From the NCBI GenBank assembly GCA_032716605.1, contig CM064519.1, positions 14,261,468-14,325,467 on the forward strand: a DNA stretch of 64,000 nucleotides, in the 5' to 3' direction. The position numbers and the translations under genes were made by a program. The notes below the pieces were generated by a model. The model made no database searches. It was not told the DNA's origin and was given only the letters and a program-made list of their open reading frames with translations. The stretch is from Paralithodes platypus (lineage: Eukaryota > Arthropoda > Malacostraca > Decapoda > Lithodidae). Below are positions 12,085-23,461 of the stretch, one piece after another (position 1 is the stretch's first letter; every line of letters begins with the position of its first letter).

Positions 12085-12245
12085 TTAAGGGGTGGATTGG
12101 TTTGTCTGGACCCCCTTCTCCCTCATGTTTAGCCCCATTAGTTATGAGATTGTAAGACGTTCGCCCCAAAAGTTTGGCGATTCTAAGACTTATCATCCAA
12201 TTTCCTTGTCAAGTTCAACTCCTTTCGTGCCATTTAAGTAAAAAA
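12085..12245 (+). repeat. Family G element, partial, abutting family L
   Basis: Starts at the TTAA of the family L right end (12,085-12,088) with GGGGTGGATTGG, then GTTTAGCCCCATTAG, TTTGGCGATT and CTTTCGTGCCATTTAAG. It breaks off near CCTGGCGAGC. Confidence 0.65.
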
Positions 12246-12349
12246 AAATCCTGGCGAGCATACATACATACAAACCTGCCCTTAAATGCCAAGGATTGGG
12301 GGTGACTGGGGTGCCTGCAGTACAAGAGAGTGGCTAGCCTCCTTGGTTC

Positions 12350-12890
12350 TAATGATTTCCCTTCCTTCCTTCCTACCTAATTATCTTCCTTTCCTCCTGC
12401 CTTCCTTTCTTTCTTTCTTTTTCTTCCTTCCTTCCTCTTTCGTTCGTTGGTTCTTTCCTCTCTCTCCCTCCCTACCTTCTCTCCTTCTTCCTTCCTCTTT
12501 TATCTTCCTTTGTTGTTCTTCCCTTTTTCTTCTACCCTCTTACCTGTCCCCCCTTTCTCTTCCTCCCCTCCCTCCTCTCTCTTCCTGTTCTTAATTATCT
12601 TCTTTCCTTCCTCCCTTACTTTCTGCCTCTTTCGTTATTCCCTTATTCATTTCTTCTCTTACTTGTCCCTCCTTTCTCTTCCTACCCCTCCTCTTTCTAC
12701 CTGTTCTTAATTATCTTCTTGCCTTCCTTCCTCTTTTATCTGCCTCTTACTTGTCCCTTCTTTCTCTCCCTCCCCGCCCTACTCTCTTCCTCCTTCCCTC
12801 TCTACCTGTTCCTAATTACTTTCATTCTTTCCTCCCTACTATTTGATCTGCCTATTTCGTTCTTTCTTCTTATCAAACTACTGAGTATTT
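12350..12890 (+). repeat. Polypyrimidine (CCTT-rich) array
   Basis: About 540 bp of almost pure C/T on the plus strand, with diverged longer units (CTGTTCTTAATTATCTTC recurs). Its complement recurs as a purine array at 17.66-18.65 kb. Serine/leucine/proline frames across it are artefacts. Confidence 0.9.
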
Positions 12891-12944
12891 TTTTTATCAC
12901 GTATCCAAAGGCCAAGCTACACTGTACAGTATATCCGGTACTTC

Positions 12945-13065
12945 ACCCTGTTCCAAATAAGTAGGCCAAAACTTGGGAACATTAACCTCTATAACTAAAA
13001 AAATGACTAGCGTAATCGAGCTACTATTTCTACCATTTGGGAAGGGTCAGCCAGGGAATAGGTGT
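12945..13065 (+). repeat. Family D element, partial
   Basis: CCTGTTCCAAATAAGTAGGC, then TAACCTCTATAACT, then CCATTTGGGAAGGGTCAGCC. Left half plus part of the middle only. Confidence 0.55.
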
Positions 13066-13073
13066 AATAATTT

Positions 13074-13312
13074 ACGTCGCCGGTACAGAAGGGCTTAAAT
13101 AACCCCTTCTGTACCGGCAACGTATTTTGTATTGTATTATGGCAACTATTTGATTATTTAATGGAGTTTTGAAAGGGCCTCCAACAATTAAGAAGCTTCG
13201 AATTGTCTCACTGTACCCTTTTTACTATCACAAGTCCTTCTGAAACTACACACAATCGTCTAAATATAACATAAATACAACTAAAACGACGTCGCCGGTA
13301 CAGAAGGGGTTG
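13074..13312. repeat. Family P element next to a second P end
   Basis: A terminal ACGTCGCCGGTACAGAAGGG (13,073-13,093) faces a complete P copy that starts AACCCCTTCTGTACCGGCAA (13,101) and ends GTCGCCGGTACAGAAGGGGT (13,311). Only a short TTAAAT link separates the two ends. Confidence 0.7.
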
Positions 13313-13553
13313 AGAGAGGCTATAATGACACCAGGTTGGCCGATCTCTGTTACTACAAGGTCTCTAGGGGTGGGTGGGTGGGTTTGGGGGGGTTGTTGTT
13401 GTTGTTGTTGTTGTTGTTGTTAGCGGTTTGTGAAAAGTGGAACGACTGCGGTGGAGGTGAGGATTAACATACTCTTTATGAAAAGTGGAATGACTTTGTT
13501 TGATATCTGAAAACAACACTATGTGCAAGAAGTGACCATCGTTAAAGACGTTG

Positions 13554-13842
13554 TACACTCGGATACCATAGTCGCCAGCCCACTGTACACTCGGATACCA
13601 TAGTCTCTAGCCCACTCATACATATTCGTGGACTTCACCTATTTCTAGTTATGGAAATATATCTCTGGAAACTATTTTATTAATATATTTGTCTATATAT
13701 CAAATACAAAACTATATACACTAATTATTGAAAAGCCAGTTCTATCCAAAATACAATCCGGAAAGATATATCTGCATAGAGAAACACATAGGGGGTCCAG
13801 GAATTCTCCTGAGTGGGCTAGAGACTATGGTATCCGAGTGTA
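13554..13842. repeat. Family W element with duplicated left end
   Basis: The terminal inverted repeat TACACTCGGATACCATAGTC occurs twice in tandem at the left (13,554 and 13,585) and once inverted at the right, ending TA at 13,841-13,842. Inner sequence (CGTGGACTTCACCTATTT) matches copy 2 at 49,946-50,239. The TA at each edge fits a Tc1/mariner-type target. Not coding. Confidence 0.75.
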
Positions 13843-14044
13843 CATATACAGTATATATATAAGAACATAAGAACACGACTACCATATTATATAAGCACTT
13901 AGGATAACCATCTACTATATAATGAAAACATGCATAATAATATGAAATTGTGATAAGCTGCATATCCTTGTGTTGAGTATTGTTGATGTCGATAGTCGTA
14001 GCTCTGGCGGTAGTTCAGAAGCGTCCACCAGAGGTCTTCAGGGA

Positions 14045-14392
14045 GCCCACCTTGCTTTTTTTTTTATTTCTCTCCCTCTCTCTTTGGCTTGTATCCATTC
14101 GGCCCCATTCAGTCTACTGTGTTAAGACGTTTACCCCCATCCAGGTGTCAATATTTTCCTGGCCAGCATATATATATTTTTGTTTTGACAGCAAGATATA
14201 TTTGTACATTTTTCGATTGAAAAATTTCTCCGGCGAAGCCGGATTTCTGTATACAATGCTGACTCGCTATCACTCGCCAGGAAGAAATCGACACTTGGAT
14301 GTGGATAAACTTATTAAAACAGTTGGATGAATGGGGCCGAATGGATACAAGCCAGGGAAAGAGAAAAAAAGGAGAGAAAGATAACCTTGGTA
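14045..14392. repeat. Family H foldback element, copy 1
   Basis: Long inverted arms: GGCTTGTATCCATTCGGCCC at about 14,085 and the inverse GGGCCGAATGGATACAAGCC near 14,335-14,355, plus CATCCAGGTGTC versus GACACTTGGATG. The centre has CTCCGGCGAAGCCGGA and CTCGCTATCACTCGCC. The outer TTAA ends seen in copies 2 and 3 have decayed here. Confidence 0.75.
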
Positions 14393-14629
14393 GGGTCTAT
14401 TTATATATCCACTAGTTATGAAGTAATGGGTTAGAATAAAGGCTAAGGGGTCTATTACGGTAATGTACTGGAGAACCGGAACTGCGCACACTAGAGACCC
14501 TATTATAATGTCAGAGATCGGCCAACCTCCGCCATTTTGGGGTTACTGGTGATAATTAGCTAATCTAACCTCTCTTTACACTCCAATATAATTATCCATA
14601 CCCAAACTGCACATATGGACTAAACAGTA

Positions 14630-14860
14630 GTCTATATTCTTCCAGCTGATGGCAAATTGAATCCCTTAAGCATCAGATTGCTCGATACTTAATAGAGACT
14701 CATTAAAGTACTGTGTCTCACACGAATACCAAGTTTTCATAATGAACAACATATTTCGCTATACAATTATCGTTATAGCCGAGTAATTAAGGCGAGGCCA
14801 TGGCAAATTACTGTCGGCTTAGCATAAACAGACTACAGCACAGGATATCTAGTTTGGACT
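14630..14860 (+). repeat. Fragment related to family X
   Basis: Homologous to the left interior of the family X element at 42.66-42.86 kb: AATTGAATCCCTTAAGCATC, TTTTCATAATGAACAACATA, ATTTCGCT and AATTACTGTCGGC. No ends are visible. Confidence 0.6.
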
Positions 14861-14970
14861 TTGTGAAACTTTTCTATGATAAAAAAATAAGTTTTCTTTC
14901 ATCATTATGTCACCAAAATGGCGTCCAAAGAAACATGAATGGCCGCTCTCTCTTACCACAGGGTCTCTAG

Positions 14971-15188
14971 TAAAGGCGGTGTCATACGAGCGAATTTTTC
15001 GGAAATTTTGTAAGGGCAAGTGTTGTCTGGCAGCTTCAAAATTTAAGTTCCATATGAATTAAACTACCTAACATAATCTACCTTCCATCTAGTTTCCGAT
15101 TCCAATGAGAGAGAGCCTTGAAACAGTAAGAGATCAAACTTGCTCATGGAAAATTTCCGGAAAATGCGCTCGTGTGACACCGGCTTAA
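14971..15188. repeat. Family K element, copy 2
   Basis: Left end AAAGGCGGTGTCATACGAGC, followed by GGAAATTTT. The right end is the inverse AAAATTTCCGGAAAATGCGC then TCGTGTGACACCGGCTTAA with TTAA at 15,185-15,188. The inverted ends extend about 35 bp. Size about 218 bp, no coding capacity. Confidence 0.75.
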
Positions 15189-15205
15189 GGCCAGCCATAA
15201 CTCTC

Positions 15206-15772
15206 CCCCCCATTATAATCTGGGGAACAGCATGGTGGATATAGTCAGTTAGGTTCATTATAATCTGGGGAACAGCATGGTGGATATAGTCAGTTAGGTT
15301 CATTATAATCTGGGGAACAGCATGGTGGATATAGTCAGTTAGGTTCATTATAATCTGGGGAACAGCATGGTGGATATAGTCAGTTAGGTTCATTATAATC
15401 TGGGGAACAGCATGGTGGATATAGTCAGTTAGGTTCATTATAATCTGGGGAACAGCATGGTGGATATAGTCAGTTAGGTTCATTATAATCTGGGGAACAG
15501 CATGGTGGATATAGTCAGTTAGGTTCATTATAATCTGGGGAACAGCATGGTGGATATAGTCAGTTAGGTTCATTATAATCTGGGGAACAGCATGGTGGAT
15601 ATAGTCAGTTAGGTTCATTATAATCTGGGGAACAGCATGGTGGATATAGTCAGTTAGGTTCATTATAATCTGGGGAACAGCATGGTGGATATAGTCAGTT
15701 AGGTTCATTATCAGTTAGGTTCATTATAATCTGGGGAACAGCATGGTGGATATAGTCAGTTAGGTTCATTTT
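15206..15772. repeat. 45-bp minisatellite, about 12 copies
   Basis: Nearly identical 45-bp units containing CATTATAATCTGGGGAACAG and GATATAGTCAGTTAGG. The last unit is interrupted by a short internal deletion near 15,708. Because 45 is divisible by 3, a 214-codon minus-strand frame runs through it. This is an artefact. High identity between units points to recent expansion or homogenisation. Confidence 0.97.
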
Positions 15773-15778
15773 ATTTTT

Positions 15779-15880
15779 AATGATCCCCTATCTCCCTCAT
15801 GCATAGCCCAATTAATTCTGATATTTTAAGAAGTTCGCCCAATTAGTTTAGTGATTTTAAGACCTTTCGCCCCAAAGGAT
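15779..15880 (+). repeat. Family G element, partial
   Basis: GATCCCCTATCTCCCTCATG, CATAGCCCAATTAATTCTGA, AAGTTCGCCC and TTTTAAGACCTTTCGCCCC match the left half of family G. No termini. Confidence 0.55.
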
Positions 15881-17181
15881 GAGGGAAAGACATAATGAGG
15901 AAGATAGTTCCAAAGATTACTTGTTGAGTAGAAGAAAGACTGGGAAAAACGGTTCACTCTTGGGTTAGAGAGCTGGAGAGAATAGGGGTGGGAATGAGTT
16001 AAAAGGTGGGTGCCCCACACTCTCCGTAGGGGAGGAGGTATATACTGAGAAAGCTCTGAAGAACCCTGATTATTGCCATAACGGCAGAAAAGCGAGAAAG
16101 ATGTAACATTGCGGCCTGTAGAAAGATGTAACATTGCGGCCTGTAGAAAGATGTAACATTGCGGCGTGTAGAAAGAGATTATAGGGAATTAGTAAGAGGA
16201 CGTGAGTTGATATGACCAAATGCTTTTGACTCCACCCCTTCGAAAAGTGCGGTATGGGAGGGAGCTTTCCCACACATGTGAACAATACTCGATACATGGG
16301 CGCACTGTGCCCCTGTATAGAGCAAGAAGCTGTGCGGGGATGAAGAACTCACAGAGACAGTTGAGCACACCCAACTTCTGGGAAGCTGTTTTTAGCAAGA
16401 GTGGTAATATGATCTTTCCAAGAAAGGTAAGGAGAATAAGAAACACCAAGAATACTGAGAGAAGATGAAGGGTTGATTTGTGTTTTGTTGAAGAGTAAGG
16501 GATAGTGATGTGGAAGAATGTGATGGGTAGGTAGAAGTTGAAATTGGGTTTTGGAAGCATTGAAAGTAACAAGATATTCACTGCTCCAATTGGAAATGAT
16601 TCATAGATCAGAAGATATATAGGCGTGCTATATATGGCCTCATCATGTGAGTTTTGAAATGATTGCATAGTGGGTTGTTGTGGAAAACTAGATAACTAGT
16701 CTAAGGTAGAGTCATGAGCATATGAATAGATAGGACTGGAGGTACAGTTGAGAAGATCATTAATGAAATGGAGAAAGAGAATTGAAGACAGGAGAGAACC
16801 CTGAGTAACACTGGAGTTAATTGGTTGAGGAAATGAGCGATGGCCGTCCACAACCGCAGCCATGGAATGTCCAAAAATACAATTTGAGACAAAGACATAG
16901 ATGGATGGATAGAAAAAGGTAGTTTAGAAATGAGAGATTTTTGACAGACTATCGAAGGCTTTCAATATGTCTAGTGCAATATATTGAAAAGGTCTCACCG
17001 AAGTCCGAAGGATGACCAAGAGTTATTAAGATAGGAAAGAAGATCACCAGTAGAGCTACCCTTAAGGAAACCATACTGGTGATCTGAGAGTAGATTAATG
17101 GAAGACAAATGCTTAAGAAATTTTGAAATAAGAGTAGTTTTAAAAACTTTGGAGATGCTAGACATGAGAGCAATTGGTCTA

Positions 17182-17195
<14 letters not shown>
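15840..17195 (-). pseudogene. Jockey-type LINE ORF2, degraded 3' half
   Basis: Minus-strand frames give successive parts of a non-LTR reverse transcriptase: RPIALMSSISKVFKTTLISK with NLLSDHQYGFLKGSSTGDLL (about 17.0-17.19 kb, RT fingers/palm), an FSISLMIFSTVPPVLSIH-like palm remnant (16.7-16.9 kb), RPCIEYCSHVWESSLPYRTF in the thumb region (about 16.3 kb), and SELSQYIPPPLRR with LWNYLPHYVFPSSFG at the C-terminus (about 15.85-16.05 kb). Several frameshifts separate the blocks, and an ATGTAACATTGCGGCCTGTA unit is triplicated near 16.1 kb. The upstream part ends at a TA/GA microsatellite. It is dead and 5'-truncated. Confidence 0.85.
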
Positions 17196-17361
<166 letters not shown>

Positions 17362-17659
17362 AAGCCAGCGCGGGGCTAAAGAATGATACAACTTTCGAGA
17401 GACAGAGAAAGCCAAGAGAACGGAAATGACAGATAAAAGGGGGGGGGGGGGGGGGAGGGGCAGGAAGAGCGTATTAGGTAACAGAAAGGTGAACAGGAAG
17501 ACAGTAAAGAGAGAAACATATTCATGAAAAGGAATATTAAGCAAATAAGAATAATTAAAACTGCAGTAGCAAAGGGAGGCAGGGTGAATAGAAAACAGGA
17601 GAGAGGAAATAAGCAGAAGGAAGTAAATAGGACAATATCTACTGAAAACAACAATGGTG

Positions 17660-18650
17660 GACACGGGACTAAGGAGAGTAGGGAAGGAGGATGAGACGGA
17701 GGAGGATAAAGGAGGGAAGGAAGATGAAAGTGGGGATAAAGGAAGGAAGGAGGATGAAAGGGGAGAATAAAGGAAGGAAGGAGGATGAGAGGGGTGGATA
17801 AAAAAGGGAAGGAGGATAAAGGAGGGAAATAGGATGCAAGAGAGGAGGAAGGAGTAGGATAGGGAGAAGGATAATGAAGGGAAGGAAGATGAAATTAAGG
17901 AAAGAGGATTATAAAGGAAGTGGATAAAGTAGGAACAAGAAGACTATACAATACTGACAAATATCGGATATTAAAAATGGTAGGCTACACATAATAATGA
18001 GCGTTTCGATCGCTTTCGTGTTCAAATTAGCACACATTAATTGTTCAAACACCGATCATTTGTATCATGTTCGTAATATTTGAACACACCCTCTTTACAG
18101 TGTGGAGAGGAGATTTTAATAGGGAGAGAACGATAAGGACAGACAAATGGGGAGGAAGGAAGGAAGGAATGAATGAAGGAAGGAAATAAGGTTATTAGGA
18201 ACAGGTAGAGAGAAGAGGAGGAGGAAGAGAGGAAGGGAAGAAATGAGGAAGAGAGAGGAATAGAAAAAGGCATGAGAGAGGGGAGAAGAAAAAAGGGAGA
18301 GAGGAAGAAGGAAAGAGAATAGGTAAAGGGCTAAGAGGAGGAAGTAAAATAGAAAGGAGGGACAAGTATATAGGGAAGAAGAATAAGGGAAGAACGAAAG
18401 AAACAGACTATAGAGGAAGGAAAGAAGGAAATAAGGTATGGTAATCAGGAACAGGTAGAGGGAGGAGGATGGGCAGGAAGAGAAAGCAGAGACAAATAGA
18501 GAGGAGAGAAAATGTTAAAGGAAAACAAGAGGCAGAAAAAAGAGGGAGGAAGGAAGGAAAGAAGGTAATCAGGAACAGGTAAAGTGGGGAGGAGAATGGA
18601 GGATGAGGCAGGTAGACAACCCCAGTAGGAGGTGGTGGGTGGTGTATTAT
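17660..18650 (+). repeat. Polypurine (GGAAGGAA-rich) array
   Basis: Close to 1 kb of mostly A/G on the plus strand with diverged longer units (AGGAACAGGTAGAG recurs at about 18,200, 18,450 and 18,570). It is the complement of the 12.35-12.89 kb array: TTAGGAACAGG here versus CCTGTTCCTAATT there. A short island at 17,940-18,110 is ordinary sequence. Confidence 0.85.
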
Positions 18651-19671
18651 AAGAGAGAGTGGCCAACCAGCCCGGTTACTACTTACTAGCTTAGTACAGT
18701 CTAGTGACCACACGAGGAAGGAAGCCTCTCGTTCACTTCCTCTCTGATCACCCATACATACGATTCGCCCTAAATAAACACTATCAACCCTTTCATAATC
18801 AAAACAATCCCCCAATATGCAATCTGTTGTGAAAAACGTGCATCGGTATGTTGTCGTGTAAGATCGTGTGATTAAGCCTCGTGTTAGAAGAATACAAATG
18901 AAAGCTCTGTAGCCATATGTGAAGCTATAGGTAAAGCGAGGACTTCCTTGAAACAAGCACTGTCAGCTCATCGAACCCCAGGTGAAGCATAAATACACAA
19001 TGATTTAACTTACGTGTTCAATAATAAATGTTTAGTGGTTTATCGCTCCTTGAATCGTGCTTAATAATGGAAAACAATTCATATAGATACACAAGTAAGT
19101 TGACAATCTTCTCTGTAGTGCTAACAGACACAAGAGTCATGTCATATTTGCCTTAATATTATATACAATTCAAAGAAAGGCATCGATTGCTAACAAGTGA
19201 TTAGCAAAAACATTGATGGATGATGCTGTATAAATGTACTCAGGAATAACTCTAGTGGTTTGTTGTTGTATTGAGTTATAAATAAACGTTAATTAAATCC
19301 TACATTAGTAAATACACAAATCCTCATCAGCAGCAGTGAGTGAACCAAGGATCTATTCGTCCCATCACTCACCGGTACTCAAGGCAGTATATTTAATGTG
19401 AGTATGTTTATTCAGTTTTATAATTAATCATCAAATCCTTCAGGTATTCGGTTTTGATGCTTATACAATTATTTCCCCTCTCTCATCTGTTTACCATTCT
19501 TAGTAAAGAGTTAGCATTAATAAAGAGAGATAGTCATTGTACTGTATCTTCAAATGCAAATTATGTACCGTGCACAACTGCACATTTGACATACAGGTAA
19601 TCATTAATAAATACCGTAGAGCAAACCCAACAGGCATATAATTAATGGTAAACGTGAAGATTATCATATTT
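18651..19671. other. Intergenic stretch, nothing recognised
   Basis: AT-rich, not visibly repetitive, no long open frame, no recognisable element ends. Confidence 0.5.
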
Positions 19672-20052
19672 ATTTCTATCTACATATTGCCTGACGAAAT
19701 GATCCCTCGAAGGGGTGGCCATGAATTAATCGCCCCCATGCACCTCTGTCCCTGGTCAGCCAATGCCCCTCCTCCCATCCAACACCGCTTTCACGCATAT
19801 ATCCCACAACTCCATCCTTCCACCTCATTCTCGGTCTGTTCTCCCTGTCTCTCCACCACACTCTCGTACACTCTTAGTCATTCTCTTGCTTCCCTAACGT
19901 TCCACATGGCCGAACCATCTCAAGGTGTTCCTTTTAACGCTTTCCAGTACATCCACATCCACACCACACCGCTCTCGTACTTCATCATTCGTCTGTCTAT
20001 AGCTATCAAAATATGTTACTACTATACTGTACATTCTTCTGCAGGTATGTAA
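19672..20052 (-). pseudogene. LINE ORF2 C-terminal fragment
   Basis: Minus-strand translation gives RQTNDEVRERCGVDVDVLES, VKRNTLRWFGHVER, then in a shifted frame MRWKDGVVGYMRESGVGWEE and an FEGSFRQAI end. The LRWFGHVER..RMRWKD pattern is the conserved C-terminal tail of one group of endonuclease-reverse-transcriptase LINEs. The 3' end is followed by a TAGATAGA-like tail. The same 3' end was inserted at 5895-6021. A frameshift and loss of RT mark it as dead. Confidence 0.8.
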
Positions 20053-20170
20053 GTGATAACCAGTGAAGTTTCTTTCTTTTGAATATTCAATTTGCATCTT
20101 CACATTCTTATAACTGGTCTTGAGCATGGTTACAAACTTGAAGTATGTCTTCAAGCATAAGCCGTTTACA

Positions 20171-20384
20171 TTAACCCTTTCAAGATTCGATTACGCATTT
20201 CTTTCCAGTTTTCTGGCTATTTATCGAAGATTTGATTCAAATCAGGAAGGGTATATGGAAGTCAGAGGCTTCATTGAGATGAGCATTTACCCTTTCCATT
20301 CCCACAGATTCTTCCTAAGCTGCTTAAAAACATATAATGATAGCCAGAATAAACTGTCAAAACACAGCATAATCCTCAAAAGGA
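20171..20384. repeat. Family P element
   Basis: Starts TTAACCCTTTCAAGATTCGA. Core CAGGAAGGGTATATGGAAG and inverse ATTCTTCCTAAGCTGCTT, ending CATAATCCTCAAAAGG. A second partial P copy (CCCCTCTGTACTGGCCACGT, TTTAGACGATTGTGTGCAG) follows at about 20,430-20,540. Confidence 0.7.
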
Positions 20385-20569
20385 AGCGTGTGTCAGTGAA
20401 CAGCTTCGTATACGTCAGCGTAACAACTCTTTATCCCCCTCTGTACTGGCCACGTCTTTGTAATTTGATGCTAGCTATATTTAGACGATTGTGTGCAGTT
20501 TAAGAAGGATCTGCGGTAGTAAAAGTAGTTGAGTGAGATGGTTCGAAGCCTTTTAAATCCTGGGGGCCC

Positions 20570-20840
20570 ATTTTAAACTGAAAAAAACATCCCCAAGATC
20601 CCCCTTTGAGATAAAATTGGTTAATTTTTCAGTAGAAAAATGTCACGCCCGAAGGCCGATTCCTCCAAAAATGAGAGGCTCGCTATCGCTCGCTAGGAAC
20701 ACATCGACACCTAAGTGACACGAAAGGTCTTAATATTGACGAAGAAATATGGCGGAAGGACAAACTAATAGGGCGAACGTCTTAAAACTAATGGGGATAA
20801 ACACGAGGGAAAAGGAGGTCCAGAAAAAAAAAACACTTAA
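20570..20840 (-). repeat. Family G element, nearly complete
   Basis: In reverse orientation: ATCCCCAAGATCCCCCTTTG, TTTTTCAGTAGAAAAATGTC, GAAGGCCGATTCCTCC, CTCGCTATCGCTCGC, GACACCTAAGTGACACGAAA and ATGGGGATAAACACGAGGG, ending near TTAA at 20,837-20,840. The left terminus is unclear. Confidence 0.65.
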
Positions 20841-20957
20841 GCATTATTGTTGAGGGAAACAAGAAAATACACGCACACACATACTGTATACGAAAACAAA
20901 TCCACACACACTAAATTTACATATACAGGAGCACAATACATGCCACACACAAGTATG

Positions 20958-20959
<2 letters not shown>

Positions 20960-21021
<62 letters not shown>
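20960..21021. repeat. (GA)n microsatellite
   Basis: About 62 bp of GA repeat. Confidence 0.97.
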
Positions 21022-21022
<1 letters not shown>

Positions 21023-21044
21023 ATTAGCCTTCACCACTGTGCTG

Positions 21045-21270
21045 TATAGGCCTAAACTATAGTCCATTCATCATCAGCAAGCCAAAAGTCGTGATTCCAA
21101 ACGTCTGTAACTCAAAACGGGCTAGAGCAAATGGGGTGTAAATGTCCACACCTATTCCCTGGCTGACTCTTCCCAAATGGTGGAAATGTTAGCTCAATAA
21201 TTACTCTAATCGTTCTTGAGTTAATAATGAAGGAGTTATTGAGTTTTGAGTTATGGTCAAGATTTTGGGG
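21045..21270 (+). repeat. Family D element
   Basis: CTATAGTCCATTCATC, AAAAGTCGTGATTCC, AACTCAAAACGGGCTAGAGC, CCTATTCCCTGGCTGACTCT, TTGAGTTATGGTCAAGATTT. It matches the other D copies in order. The ends are diverged. Confidence 0.65.
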
Positions 21271-21455
21271 CTACTTATAATGAATTGACTATAGTGACGT
21301 CCAGAAGAAGAGATAGAAAGAGATATCAGGAGAAAAAGAAGAAGCATAAGGCAAAGGAGGAGAGGCAGAAGAAGAAAAAGACAAAGAAGACGGAGAGGAA
21401 GAAGAAACAGACAAAGAAAGTAGAAGCAGAAGGCAATGAAGAAGAGATAGAAGAA

Positions 21456-21622
21456 GCGAAAGGCAAATAAGTAGAAGCAGAAGGCAAAGAAGAAGAGATA
21501 GAAGAAGCAAAAGGCAAATAAGTAGAAGCAGAAGGCAAAGAAGAAGAGATAGAAGAAGCAAAAGGCAAATAAGTAGAAGCAGAAGGCAAAGAAGAAGAGA
21601 TAGAAGAAGCAAAAGGCAAATA
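21456..21622. repeat. 51-bp purine minisatellite, about 3-4 copies
   Basis: Units with AAGTAGAAGCAGAAGGCAAA followed by GAAGAAGAGATAGAAGAAGC. The flanks (21,300-21,450 and 21,625-21,750) are also GAA-rich. Frames on both strands here are repeat artefacts. Confidence 0.9.
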
Positions 21623-21749
21623 AGTAATTAAGAAAGGAAGAAGAATCAGAATACAAAGAAAAGGAAAGAAAGAAGGAACAGAAGAAAAAATATGAAGAAG
21701 AAAGTTGAAGATAGAAAAGATGAAAAGAAAGAAGAAGCAGAATAATTTA

Positions 21750-22654
21750 AACATGAAATAGAAACATTATATATACAAACCAAGTGATGAACTCTCCCTT
21801 AACATTCCCAAACACAATTTTAGCAGATTTTCAGATGCAGTGATACAAAATAGTAGCGTTTGTGGCTCAGAGTTTAGTATCACATTGACATTAACTTCAT
21901 AATAATATTAAAGCTATATTTCACGATTTCCTGCAGCTTAGGAAGGATCTAATGTAGGTACGCGGGTACAATTACAAAGTTTACTTTGTATTTACTTTTG
22001 CTATGTATCCTCCGTAAAGTGAAGCAATATAGTTGCTACAATAAAATAAAAAGGAGGACAGCTAAAGGTGATTACCCCATATCTGGCTGGGTACATTGCT
22101 CTAGAGTCTAGATTATGAAAAACAAAAAAAAACAAAACGGGTATCGTTTATTAAAGAGGTCGTATAAAGGGCAACAGCTAAGTAAGAATATATTTAAGTT
22201 TACTACCGACCTTTGTAATTCCAGTTACATGCTTCATTTAACCCAACTCACACATAATGAGACGGCAAATCCTAACACGATTGTGACATGATGAGGTTAC
22301 TCGGCCACATTCAACGCACGCTGAAGTTTAATAATATTTACCTTGTTTTCCCTCTGCTAACAGAGGAGCCACCGCCATACGTGATGGCTTATAATTTTTT
22401 TTTTTTTTTTTGTAAGAGCAAGAAAATCATACTACCTGCCAACAAAGAATGGGTATCTGTCAGTAGGAGTGGAGGCCTTGATCCCCTTTCACTATCATGG
22501 CATTATCTGCGTTACTCATTAACCTCTTACGAATGAGTCTATAAAACAAAAACAACACAACCTATACCATACCACTGACACTATGGTTGCCTCCAATACC
22601 TAATTGTCTCTGTCCAAACCATGAAGAAGAATACGCTAATTGCCATCAAGTTCT
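21750..22654. other. Intergenic stretch, nothing recognised
   Basis: AT-rich single-copy-looking sequence with a T run at 22,396-22,410. No supported gene. Confidence 0.5.
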
Positions 22655-22768
22655 TTCTTCTTCTAATAGGAGCCTTTCAATTGTTACAAGTCCTTCCCAA
22701 GCTGAATACAATCATCTAATAGTTGCCAGAATATAACGAAAAGGACGTCACCGGTACTGAATGGGCTA
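22655..22768. repeat. Family P element, right half
   Basis: GTCCTTCCCAAGCTGAATAC, AATCATCTAATAGTTGCCAG and the terminal GACGTCACCGGTACTGAATG, then GGCTAACC. Confidence 0.6.
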
Positions 22769-22892
22769 ACCCCAAACATGGAGACGTCTCACTTTCTTCG
22801 TAGCTTCCAAGAACAGACACTACTATTCACCGTCAAGACCGGTTTTGGGGAATTCGTTTTGAGTTTCCTTGTTTCTTTCTATATTTTTATCC

Positions 22893-23034
22893 CGTTACCG
22901 ACACATGATTCACCGACACATGATTCACCGACACATGATTCACCGACACATGATTCACCGACACATGATTCACCGACACATGATTCACCGACACATGATT
23001 CACCGACACATGATTCACCGACACATGATTCACC
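22893..23034. repeat. 15-bp minisatellite, about 9 copies
   Basis: Perfect tandem copies of CGACACATGATTCAC, ending in one diverged unit (CCCGCATG). Open frames through it are artefacts of the 15-bp period. Confidence 0.97.
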
Positions 23035-23092
23035 CCCGCATGCTCTCACCTTGACTCGGAACGGATTTACTTTGTTAGGTACAGTCGTTATC

Positions 23093-23400
23093 TTAAGGGG
23101 ACCGACCCGCTATTTTGTTTCTTTCTGGGTAGTAGCCACTCGACCCAATTCAGCCTATGTTTTAAGAAGTTTAGCCTCATCCAGGTGTCGATTTACACCC
23201 GAGCCCAGCATATTTTGGATTATGTTTTAACAGCTTACTAAATTTGTATATTTTATTTTTCTCCGGCGAAGCCGGATTTCTCCATACAAAGAAGGCTCGC
23301 TAACGCTCGCCAGGAAAAAATCGATACCTGGATGGGGGTAAACGTCTTAAAACAGTAGGCTGAATGGGACCGAATGGATACAAGCCAGAGAAAGAGAGAA

Positions 23401-23461
<61 letters not shown>

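Larger units (their letters stand above)
6680..12088. mobile_element. Candidate 5.4-kb TTAA-flanked transposon (family L)
   Basis: TTAA at 6680-6683 is followed by GGCCGTGTCTCACACAGT. At the other end the inverse ACTGTGTGAGACGCGGCC is followed by TTAA at 12,085-12,088. Counting TTAA, 24 of the first 25 bases match between the two inverted ends. This supports one large element of a TTAA-targeting superfamily. Two separate truncated relatives facing each other remain possible. Inside are a TA microsatellite (7083-7137), about 3.3 kb of unclassified sequence, a CA-rich VNTR and a SINE. No transposase domain is recognisable, so it is non-autonomous or decayed. The right TTAA is shared with an adjacent family G element. 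Confidence 0.5.

Noticed and set aside
15064..15708. 214-codon minus-strand open frame of identical 15-residue units
   Set aside because: It is the 45-bp minisatellite read in one frame. A period divisible by 3 keeps any frame open. No start context or flanking coding sequence.
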